Assembly (NCBI GenBank): GCA_947462255.1
Contig: CANHOA010000022.1
Coordinates: 1-53,792 of the forward strand
Reading direction: 5' to 3'
From: Flavobacteriales bacterium
GTDB lineage: Bacteria > Bacteroidota > Bacteroidia > Flavobacteriales_D > Crocinitomicaceae
DNA length: 53,792 bases
The notes below the pieces were generated by a model. The model was not told the origin of the DNA. It made no database searches and saw nothing but the letters and a program-made list of their open reading frames with translations. Each line of letters opens with the position of its first letter. Position 1 is the stretch's first letter. Below are positions 8,176-14,710 of the stretch, one piece after another. Made by a program: the position numbers and the translations under genes.

Positions 8176-8766
8176 GTGCAAACGAAACAAAAAACAAAAC
8201 AAGTAATCCTTTGGGTAGGAGATATTGCTTTTGACACGTATGAAAAGCTGGATCCGAAAATTCGAAGTCGATTTGACCATAAAATAGTGTTGTTTGAAAA
8301 ACAAGAAAATAGTAAAGCTTGCAAAAGCATAGTTTATATAAAAAATAAAGAGCATCCCAATCTAAATTACAACATCGATGAACTACAATTTCAACATACT
8401 TTATTTTTAGAAAAGAGAGAAACTAAGTACCACTTAATTGTGGGGAGTACCCTAGAATTGTTATTTGTTAGTTTTTTGGAAAGCATTAAAAGGCAAGCTA
8501 AGAAAAGATCTGCTGGAATGCCCTTGATAAATTGTTACAAAAGAAAATCATTTAAGGCTGATGAAAGCATATTATTTTTAAACACTTCGGTAGCTTTCAA
8601 AGATATCGAAAAGGAAATGAATGATGCCGCGGTAAGGTATGGCAAGCAATTCAATAAGACATGGTTGATGGGTCAAGAGCTAGATAAGATAAATGGATTG
8701 TTCCAGCAAATTTTAGCAAGTGAACAAAGTAAAATTTTAAGTAAACCTAAATTAATTTATTCTTGA
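8176..8766 (+). CDS. 196-aa unknown protein coupled to a sigma factor
   Basis: The start is a GTG at 8176, because an in-frame stop lies 15 bases upstream and there is no ATG before mid-gene. The product is soluble, basic and without membrane segment, signal or recognisable motif. It has an alpha/beta pattern at the N-terminus (QVILWVGDIAFDTYEKL) and helices at the C-terminus. Its TGA stop overlaps the TTG start of the sigma gene (TTGA), so the two are translationally coupled. Genes placed this way often encode the sigma factor's regulator. As it has no TM helix, it would be a cytosolic anti-sigma or sensor rather than a classical membrane anti-sigma. That role is a hypothesis. Confidence 0.6.
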   Translation: MQTKQKTKQVILWVGDIAFDTYEKLDPKIRSRFDHKIVLFEKQENSKACKSIVYIKNKEHPNLNYNIDELQFQHTLFLEKRETKYHLIVGSTLELLFVSFLESIKRQAKKRSAGMPLINCYKRKSFKADESILFLNTSVAFKDIEKEMNDAAVRYGKQFNKTWLMGQELDKINGLFQQILASEQSKILSKPKLIYS

Positions 8767-9356
8767 ACAGAGACTTTTTATTTAATGAAATCATTCGTCG
8801 TAATGAGACGAAACTTAGAAAAAAAATAGCGGCTACTTTTTTTAGCAAAGTAAATCTTGATGATGTTTATCAGGACGTTTGCATCCATATTCTTGGAAAA
8901 ATACGCAACGAAAATGATGAAAACTTAAGTAAATGGGAGGCTGAAGCTTGGTTAATGACGGTAACCAATAATTTTTGCATCGATAAACTAAGAAGTTTAA
9001 AGTCGCAGAAACAAGGTAAAAAAAATATTTTAGTCCTTTTAGATGACTTTTCTGAAGTAGATCGAAAGTCGTTTGCCGCCAAACAATCGCATTTTAACGC
9101 ATTGGATCCCTCTTTGTCGAAAAAGGAAATCGACATTAATAAATTAATGAAATTTTTAAATGAGCGAGATCAAACGCTCATCGTTTTACGCTTTTTTCGT
9201 AATTATTCAATTCGTGCTATTGATCTTGAGCTTGGTCTCAATAATAGCGCTGTTTATATCGAAAGAGCAGTTGAGAAATTAAGAAAGGTCTTAAACGTGG
9301 ATAGGCATCTTGATTTTTTTGATCAGTTTTTCTCCACTGATTTTGATGACATCTAA
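8763..9356 (+). CDS. ECF-type RNA polymerase sigma factor
   Basis: The 197-aa protein has sigma region 2 (VNLDDVYQDVCIHILGKI, then WEAEAWLMTVTNNFCIDKLR with the core-binding and -10 helix features) and region 4 (FLNERDQTLIVLRFF, then YSIRAIDLELGLNNSAVYIE as helix-turn-helix). There are no regions 1.1 or 3, as expected for group 4. The linker between the domains is long (about 45 residues) and the acidic tail DFFDQFFSTDFDDI is unusual. Translation starts at a TTG overlapping the preceding stop; no in-frame ATG exists nearby. It probably directs transcription from the GTTAT-N16-CGT promoters around it. Confidence 0.85.
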   Translation: MNRDFLFNEIIRRNETKLRKKIAATFFSKVNLDDVYQDVCIHILGKIRNENDENLSKWEAEAWLMTVTNNFCIDKLRSLKSQKQGKKNILVLLDDFSEVDRKSFAAKQSHFNALDPSLSKKEIDINKLMKFLNERDQTLIVLRFFRNYSIRAIDLELGLNNSAVYIERAVEKLRKVLNVDRHLDFFDQFFSTDFDDI

Positions 9357-9378
9357 AAAAGTTTTTTTAAACTTCTTT

Positions 9379-9404
9379 GTTATGTCCCTAAGTAAATATC
9401 GTAT
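9379..9404 (+). promoter_or_regulatory. Candidate ECF-type promoter of the AAA+ gene
   Basis: GTTATGT (9379-9385) and CGTAT (9400-9404) are separated by 14 bases, counting from the end of the heptamer, 27 bases before the ATG at 9431. The heptamer and pentamer are identical to those before the sigma operon, although the spacer sequences are unrelated. Confidence 0.5.
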
Positions 9405-9430
9405 ATACAAGTCTAAACCTCATAACATAC

Positions 9431-11116
9431 ATGCGTAAACCTGCGTCTAAAAATTCTCCGAAACAACTAAAATTGGCTGAGGCCCTAAATACTATTTATA
9501 AAGCTGCCAAACATACGGGGCTTCCAGAAACGCTGTTTGTTGATCTCAAAGATGAACTGAAAGTCGTGTGTGATTTTGTTCAATGCGAAGAAAAAGACGC
9601 CCTCGTTTTTAGCGTTGTATGCTCCATGAACTTATTTGGCGAAAACGTGGATTCAAACGACCTTCTTCGTTATTTTGAAGTGACTCCTTTTGAACTTATA
9701 AATTATTCCAAATCATTAACAACCTTGAACGAACGTAGTATATTCGTCAAACGCAAAAATAGAAGACGAAACGACGACTTTCTAAGAAAGCACAACTACA
9801 TCGTCAATCCTAAAATTTTAAATGCAATAATTGCCGAGGAATCGTTTCCTCATGATATCAAAATAAAGGCAATCGATTTAGTAGAGGCGCTAGAGTTAAT
9901 GAATGAGGTTTGTCAAGATTGCATTTCTGAGCACATTGATTCCGAGGAGTTTCTTGATGAAATGGCTCGGCTAATTGATGAAAACAGCGCATTTTCTTTT
10001 ATTGCGGCACTAAAAAAAATGGATCTTGATCTCATCGATCAAACTATTTTTCTTTACATTGTTTGGAAGAGCATCAATGGCGCAATCAATGTCGATATGG
10101 ATGAACCAATCGGTGCATTCTTTAAACGATCGGGAGCACGTGTACAATATATGCAAGGCATCTATAAGGGATCAAATAAATTGATGAATCAAGATTTAAT
10201 TGAATATTCAGGTGGTCGTTTTTTTAATGACATCGATTTTTTATTGACCGACCATTCCATTCAATTACTCAACGACCATGGCGTAATTGTCAATCGACGA
10301 AAATCAAATAAAGGAACCATTAAACCGGAGGATATTGCCGAAAAGATACTTGTGTACGAGTCTGAAGAGGACCAACAAATCAAAGATTTAGGCAGAATGC
10401 TCGATACGAACTACTACGAATCGTTGATGGCGCGTTTAAAGAGTAAAGCACTTCCTGAAAATTTTAACATCCTGTTATTTGGCGCTCCTGGTACCGGTAA
10501 AACGGAGAGCGTCTTTCAATTAGCCAAAGCAACAGGTAGAGAGATTATGAAGGTGGAAATCAGTCAGTCAAAATCAATGTGGTTTGGTGAAAGCGAAAAA
10601 TTAGTCAAGAAAATATTCAGGGATTATATAGAACTCCACAAGTCGCTAGATCTCGCTCCAATTTTGCTTTTTAATGAGGCAGATGCAATCCTTTCATCTC
10701 GAAAAACAAACAGTCAGAGTAGTGTTTCTCAAACGGAGAATGCCATTCAGAATATTTTGTTGGAAGAATTAGAAAATTTCAAAGGTATCTTCATTGCTAC
10801 CACAAACCTTGCTGAGAACCTAGACAAAGCATTTGACCGAAGGTTTTTGTTTAAGATTAAATTTAATAATCCAGGTCTTGCATCAAGAGCTGCTATTTGG
10901 AAACTCAAAATGCCTTCGTTGACCGATAAGGACACAAAAGTACTTGCTGAGACGCATTCGCTCTCAGGTGGTCAAATCGACAACATTATTCGCAAGGCTG
11001 AAATACAATCGCTGTTGAACGACGAAATACCAAATATCGAGCAGCTTTTGAAATTTTGTAATCAAGAAATCATCTTGCAAAGTGGAATAAAAAGTATTGG
11101 CTTCGGTAAGTCGTAG
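9431..11116 (+). CDS. AAA+ ATPase with unknown N-terminal region
   Basis: The protein has 561 aa. An AAA+ module occupies about residues 340-540: Walker A GAPGTGKT (351-358), the pore-type segment KSMWFGESEK, Walker B ILLFNEAD (411-418), sensor 1 ATTN (456-459), arginine fingers FDRRF (469-473) and a sensor-2 helix after SLSGGQIDNI. The closest architecture is the SpoVK/COG0464-like group. Walker B has Asn where most relatives have Asp, but Glu416 is kept, so hydrolysis is still plausible. Residues 1-330 are helical, unrecognised and contain a basic patch (VKRKNRRRNDD), perhaps for DNA or partner binding. It is its own transcript with an island-type promoter. Confidence 0.85.
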   Translation: MRKPASKNSPKQLKLAEALNTIYKAAKHTGLPETLFVDLKDELKVVCDFVQCEEKDALVFSVVCSMNLFGENVDSNDLLRYFEVTPFELINYSKSLTTLNERSIFVKRKNRRRNDDFLRKHNYIVNPKILNAIIAEESFPHDIKIKAIDLVEALELMNEVCQDCISEHIDSEEFLDEMARLIDENSAFSFIAALKKMDLDLIDQTIFLYIVWKSINGAINVDMDEPIGAFFKRSGARVQYMQGIYKGSNKLMNQDLIEYSGGRFFNDIDFLLTDHSIQLLNDHGVIVNRRKSNKGTIKPEDIAEKILVYESEEDQQIKDLGRMLDTNYYESLMARLKSKALPENFNILLFGAPGTGKTESVFQLAKATGREIMKVEISQSKSMWFGESEKLVKKIFRDYIELHKSLDLAPILLFNEADAILSSRKTNSQSSVSQTENAIQNILLEELENFKGIFIATTNLAENLDKAFDRRFLFKIKFNNPGLASRAAIWKLKMPSLTDKDTKVLAETHSLSGGQIDNIIRKAEIQSLLNDEIPNIEQLLKFCNQEIILQSGIKSIGFGKS

Positions 11117-11259
11117 GGGATAGTTGTAGGATAACTTTTTGGCATTTAGATGAGAAGTGACCATGATTGTAACCAAAACCTAGAAGTATACTTATGAACG
11201 AGTACAAAAAAGTATAATTATTTAGTTTTCACAACAATAAATAATTTAAACTTATTCTT

Positions 11260-11397
11260 ATGATCGTTACACTTAAGATTTTCGTTATTTTTCTTTTGTT
11301 TATTGCCTATTTCGCCACTTCCTTATTTGGTATAGCATTTATGGCAGGGTGCATTATTGGTGATCTTATCAGCGATAGGATGTTTGCGCCAAAATAA
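11260..11397 (+). CDS. 45-aa single-span membrane peptide
   Basis: An ATG at 11260 opens 45 codons ending in TAA. The product has a basic start (MIVTLK), a long hydrophobic stretch (about residues 7-33, with small residues GIAFMAG) and a short polar tail (DLISDRMFAPK). Composition is that of a real small membrane protein rather than random AT-rich sequence, but no homologue comes to mind. It follows the AAA+ gene by 143 bases in the same direction and may belong to the island. I see no convincing promoter. Confidence 0.4.
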   Translation: MIVTLKIFVIFLLFIAYFATSLFGIAFMAGCIIGDLISDRMFAPK

Positions 11398-11446
11398 GTT
11401 TTTGCTCAGTGTTTTTAAGCAATTTAGAGTGGAATAGGGCCAGGGG

Positions 11447-11499
11447 TCTCACCCAAATCGTTCTAAATAAAAAAAAAAACCAACTTTCGTTGAGGATTT
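11447..11499 (-). repeat. Orphan copy of the stable-RNA terminator module
   Basis: The minus strand carries the same roughly 50-nt module found after tRNA-Val (11724-11773) and tmRNA (50374-50424), including the trailing ATTTGGGTGAGA. Here the T side is a longer A/T run and the hairpin has lost part of one arm. No RNA gene ends at it, so it looks like the relic of a duplication. Confidence 0.7.
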
Positions 11500-11622
11500 A
11501 ATTCGTGGACGAAAGACCTGAACAATCGATCCTAAAAGATGATTTGAAAGAAGTTACAGAATGGGAGTGAAAAAGTAATTCCTAGAAAAGAGTGAGAATG
11601 AGAATAAAATTGAGAGTAAAGT

Positions 11623-11669
11623 AAAACAAAACGAGAATGACGCTCTCGTTCTCATTCTCGTTTTGTTTT
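11623..11669. repeat. Perfect 18-bp inverted repeat with 11-nt loop
   Basis: Arms 11623-11640 (AAAACAAAACGAGAATGA) and 11652-11669 are exact reverse complements around CGCTCTCGTTC. The structure could terminate transcription from either side or be the end of a decayed mobile element. It abuts the tRNA-Val fragment at 11668. Confidence 0.6.
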
Positions 11670-11686
11670 GTGGGAGTTGAGGGGTT
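11668..11686 (-). repeat. Duplicated 3' end of tRNA-Val (19 bp)
   Basis: Positions 11668-11686 repeat 11778-11796 exactly: the last 16 nt of the tRNA-Val gene plus three flanking bases. The match stops inside the T arm. Such 3'-end copies arise from integrase target duplications or from decay of a tandem tRNA copy. The 110-bp distance and the repeated terminator favour tandem duplication. Confidence 0.5.
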
Positions 11687-11743
11687 TATTTCGACTCAGC
11701 AAAAGCCTCGCTCGATACAGGCTTCTCACCCAAATCGTTCTAA

Positions 11744-11773
11744 ATAAAAAATCCCCAACTTTCGTTGAGGATT
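11744..11773 (-). terminator. Intrinsic terminator of tRNA-Val
   Basis: On the minus strand the transcript folds ATCCTCAAC, GAAA loop, GTTGGGGAT and then runs into T6 immediately. The hairpin begins about eight bases after the tRNA 3' end. Sequence identity with the tmRNA terminator continues beyond the hairpin, to about 11724. Confidence 0.85.
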
Positions 11774-11780
11774 TCTGTTG

Positions 11781-11855
11781 TGGGAGTTGAGGGGTTCGAA
11801 CCCCCGACCCTCTGCTTGTAAGGCAGATGCTCTGAACCAGCTGAGCTAAACTCCC
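11781..11855 (-). tRNA. tRNA-Val (anticodon TAC)
   Basis: The 75-nt cloverleaf on the minus strand has acceptor GGGAGTT paired with AACTCCC, a D arm GCTC/GAGC, anticodon stem TCTGC/GCAGA with loop CTTACAA (anticodon TAC), and T arm GGGGG/CCCTC around TTCGAAC. The discriminator base is A. CCA is not encoded and must be added after transcription. Confidence 0.97.
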
Positions 11856-11867
11856 AAATTTGGTTTG

Positions 11868-11875
11868 CAAATATA
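11868..11875 (-). promoter_or_regulatory. -7 box TATATTTG for tRNA-Val
   Basis: A perfect TAnnTTTG on the minus strand ends 12 bases before the mature tRNA 5' end, so the primary transcript has only a few leader bases for RNase P to remove. Confidence 0.65.
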
Positions 11876-11902
11876 CACTTATTTTTTAAAAGGAGTGAAA
11901 AA

Positions 11903-12157
11903 CTACTCGTTATTTTTTAGCTCTTCAATTTTATTTAGCACATCATCTAGTCCTTCCTTAAATTTTTCGAAGTCTTCTTTGTACAGAAAAATTTTATGCT
12001 TTTGAAAATTATCATTTCCATCTTCCCCAAAAACCTTTTTACTTTCTGTTAGGGTAATGTATAAATCATTTCCTTTTGTGGCTTTAATATCAAAGAAATA
12101 GGTGCGCTTTCCAGCTCTAACAACCTTTGAATAAACCTCATTTTGATCATTATTCAT
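11903..12157 (-). CDS. PUR-alpha-like nucleic-acid-binding protein (DUF3276)
   Basis: The 84-aa protein matches the short Bacteroidota PUR family (DUF3276): NEVYSKVVRAGKRTYFFDIK, TKGNDLYITLTESKK and HKIFLYKEDFEKFKEGL. Proteins of this family, such as spirochaete BpuR, bind single-stranded DNA or RNA through one PUR repeat. The ATG at 12157 is chosen; the longer frame would start at a TTG (12206-12208) that is part of the -7 box. It is divergent from the MltF-like gene and upstream of tRNA-Val in the same direction. Confidence 0.9.
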   Translation of the reverse strand: MNNDQNEVYSKVVRAGKRTYFFDIKATKGNDLYITLTESKKVFGEDGNDNFQKHKIFLYKEDFEKFKEGLDDVLNKIEELKNNE

Positions 12158-12205
12158 GTTTTCATCAATTATATTAGTCAAAATTGAGATTTTTTTTTTA
12201 ATTTT

Positions 12206-12213
12206 CAAACTTA
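12206..12213 (-). promoter_or_regulatory. -7 box TAAGTTTG for the PUR-like gene
   Basis: A perfect TAnnTTTG on the minus strand gives a leader of roughly 40 nt before the ATG at 12157. Confidence 0.6.
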
Positions 12214-12269
12214 TTCATGTATCTTTTTACTATAAAATGTAAGTTGATTTTTTGAAACTTAATTAATTT

Positions 12270-13649
12270 ATGCAGCAAAAAAATAAATCAAAAAGGAATT
12301 ATTTTCAATTAGCTTGCTACTTTTTTGCACTGCTATTTTTTTCGTCCTGTTCAACGAAAAAAGGTCAGGCTGAACCAAAATTTGACCTTGATGACATTCA
12401 TAAAAAAGGGAAATTAACTGTTCTAATGGACAATAGCGCATTGTCTTATTTTGAATATAAGGGCAAGAATCTTGGATTCGAATATGAAATTCTCGATTCG
12501 TTTGCAAGGTCGCTTGGTTTAAAACTTGAAGTGAAAATAATTCAAAATAGAGAATCATTTCTTCGTTCCTTAAACAATGGAGAAGGAGATTTAATTGCTT
12601 GTAGTCAAGCGATTACTTTGCCTGCTTTAAATGACATGGATTTTTCATTGCCATATTATACTACGCATCAGGTTTTAGTGCAAGCCAAATCAGTTGATAG
12701 TTTGTTGGTTAAAGATGCATCTGATTTAGGAGGGAAAAATGTTCATGTCGTAAAGGGCTCAGCATTTGATGATCGTCTAAAAAACCTATCAGACGAAATA
12801 GGTGTTGTTATAAATCGACGTTACACAGAATCGGATGTAAATGCAGAAGATCTTATCGAAATGGTAGCTAGTAAAAAAATCAACTATTGCTTAGCGAATG
12901 AAAACTTAGCACGAATAAGTAATGATTTACATGATAATATACATACTAAAACTATAGTTTCTACAAATCAAAAAATTGCTTTTGGCTTGAGAAAAAACAA
13001 TCCTCAGTTAAAAGCTAAGCTTAATGCTTTTCTTAGCAATTATTGTAGTTCTAGTCAATTTAATGAATTAAAAAAAAGGTATTTTGATTATATGGTTCAG
13101 AATCCTGTTATTGAAACAGTCCCTTTAAAAAAAGGTCGTATTTCACCTTATGATGAATTATTCAAATCGGCAGCAAGTAAATTTGGATGGGATTGGAAAA
13201 TTATCGCTGCAATCTCCAGCAAGGAATCCAATTTTAATCCGAATGCGCGCGGACTAGGTGGTGCATTTGGCCTAATGCAATTCATGCCTAATACAGGTGC
13301 ACACTATGGTGTTTATCCAAACTCAACACCAGAAGTACAAATTAATGGCGCCATGGTCATGATAAATAAAGTTTATAATTCTTGGTCTAGTATTCCTGAT
13401 ACAGAACAGCGAATGAAATTCACCTTAGCATCTTATAATGCTGGTAAAGGTCATATTGATGATGCTCAGCGTTTGGCTGTAAAAAATGGTTTGAATCCTC
13501 TAATTTGGGACGGAAATGTTCAAGTCATGGTTAAAAACCTAGCAGTCCCTGCTTTTTATCGTGATCCTGTTGTTCGTTGTGGTGCTTATAGAGGCCCTGC
13601 ATCCAACTATGCAACAGCTGTTTATCAAAAATATCTATCTTGGAAATAA
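12270..13649 (+). CDS. MltF-like lytic transglycosylase lipoprotein
   Basis: MltF-type enzymes cleave peptidoglycan strands at the cell envelope. The 459-aa product has a lipobox FSSC (Cys27), a solute-binding protein family 3 domain (about residues 45-270, GKLTVLMDNSALSYFEYKGK onward) and a C-terminal SLT domain with the catalytic Glu319 in SSKESNFNPNARG, followed by GAFGLMQFMPNTG and ASYNAGKGHIDDA. The order is that of MltF. The stop lies five bases before the chosen miaA start, so both probably share a transcript. Confidence 0.92.
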   Translation: MQQKNKSKRNYFQLACYFFALLFFSSCSTKKGQAEPKFDLDDIHKKGKLTVLMDNSALSYFEYKGKNLGFEYEILDSFARSLGLKLEVKIIQNRESFLRSLNNGEGDLIACSQAITLPALNDMDFSLPYYTTHQVLVQAKSVDSLLVKDASDLGGKNVHVVKGSAFDDRLKNLSDEIGVVINRRYTESDVNAEDLIEMVASKKINYCLANENLARISNDLHDNIHTKTIVSTNQKIAFGLRKNNPQLKAKLNAFLSNYCSSSQFNELKKRYFDYMVQNPVIETVPLKKGRISPYDELFKSAASKFGWDWKIIAAISSKESNFNPNARGLGGAFGLMQFMPNTGAHYGVYPNSTPEVQINGAMVMINKVYNSWSSIPDTEQRMKFTLASYNAGKGHIDDAQRLAVKNGLNPLIWDGNVQVMVKNLAVPAFYRDPVVRCGAYRGPASNYATAVYQKYLSWK

Positions 13650-13654
13650 GCGGA

Positions 13655-14578
13655 GTGGAACCAGTTTTAATTATTATTCAGGGTCCAACAGCTTCCGGTA
13701 AAACTTCCTTAGCTATTGAATTAGCACTGTATTTTGACACGCAGATTATTTCAGCAGATGCTCGACAATTTTATTGCGAAATGTCAATTGGTACTGCAAA
13801 GCCATCTGAGATTGAATTGTCACAAGTGAAACATCATTTTATTAATTCTCATTCCATTCAGCAGAATTTTACAGCTTCCAATTTTGCTCAAGAAGCTACA
13901 CTGCTTTTGAATCGCTTGTTTGAAACGAAAAAGGTAGTTGTTCTTGTTGGTGGTTCGAACATGTTTATTGATGCCTTAATTGATGGCTTAGATGATATTC
14001 CGAGTGATTTATCGCTGAAAAAAGAACTGAATTCAATCTTAGAGAAAAATGGTATAGCTATTTTTTTAGAAGAGTTAAAAGAAAAGGATCCCGAAACATT
14101 TAAAACAATCGATAAAAATAATCCACATAGAATCCTTCGAGCAATTGAAGCAATACGTCTCTCGGGTCAAAAGTTTAGTGAATTAAAAAGTGGAAATAAA
14201 CAGCAAAATAAGTTTAATACTTTTCGCTTTGCACTGCAATGGGAACGATCAGTTTTATACGATAGAATTAATCAACGAGTTGATTTAATGATGGATCAAG
14301 GATTGTTAGCAGAAGTTAAATCACTTCTGCCACAGCGATCGCTTAATGCATTAAAAACGGTCGGTTACACGGAGTTAATAAATTATCTTGATGGTAAAAT
14401 CAACTTAGATTTCGCGCTAGATCAAATTAAGCAACACACTCGAAATTATGCAAAGCGACAATTAACATGGTTGAATAGATATGATGACTTAGTTTGGATT
14501 GACCCAAATTCAAGCATAAGTCCAAAAGATCAGATTACAGCTATGCTAAATAATGCTAATCATGAAAGCATAAGTTAA
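13655..14578 (+). CDS. miaA: tRNA dimethylallyltransferase MiaA
   Basis: MiaA transfers the dimethylallyl group to A37 of tRNAs reading UNN codons. Visible motifs are the P loop GPTASGKT (residues 10-17), SADARQFYCEMSIGTAKP, VLVGGSNMFIDAL, LQWERSVLYDRINQRV and LNALKTVGYTELINYLDG, then KQHTRNYAKRQLTWLNR. Length is about 307 aa, as usual. No ATG is near the start: a GTG at 13655 gives the normal spacing to the P loop, and a TTG at 13640 would overlap the preceding gene by ten bases. The substrate prenyl donor would come from the pathway of ispH at 47759. Confidence 0.95.
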   Translation: MEPVLIIIQGPTASGKTSLAIELALYFDTQIISADARQFYCEMSIGTAKPSEIELSQVKHHFINSHSIQQNFTASNFAQEATLLLNRLFETKKVVVLVGGSNMFIDALIDGLDDIPSDLSLKKELNSILEKNGIAIFLEELKEKDPETFKTIDKNNPHRILRAIEAIRLSGQKFSELKSGNKQQNKFNTFRFALQWERSVLYDRINQRVDLMMDQGLLAEVKSLLPQRSLNALKTVGYTELINYLDGKINLDFALDQIKQHTRNYAKRQLTWLNRYDDLVWIDPNSSISPKDQITAMLNNANHESIS

Positions 14579-14591
14579 TTTTTCCTTTTGT

Positions 14592-14599
14592 TATATTTG
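14592..14599 (+). promoter_or_regulatory. -7 box TATATTTG before the thioredoxin-like gene
   Basis: A perfect TAnnTTTG lies 14 bases after the miaA stop and implies an AT-rich leader of about 105 nt for the gene at 14711. Confidence 0.55.
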
Positions 14600-14710
14600 T
14601 ACCGATAAAAATAATAGTTAATTAAAATTGGTTAAATTTTTGTTAAAAAGTTCACTAAAGGCAAAAATCTTCGTCAATTCGATTGGTTTAACTAACAAAA
14701 AATAAAAAAA

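Noticed and set aside
6189..11397. Island as an antiphage defence system
   Set aside because: AAA+ and accessory context alone are not enough: no nuclease, methyltransferase, reverse transcriptase or other known effector is visible. I keep it as a sigma-controlled regulon of unknown purpose.
11668..11855. tRNA-Val 3' copy as an attachment site of an integrated element
   Set aside because: The two copies are only 110 bp apart with no integrase gene, and the terminator is duplicated too, so tandem duplication and decay explain it better.
11652..11870. 72-codon minus-strand frame across the tRNA-Val locus
   Set aside because: It reads straight through the tRNA gene and its terminator; the peptide is a by-product of the RNA sequence.
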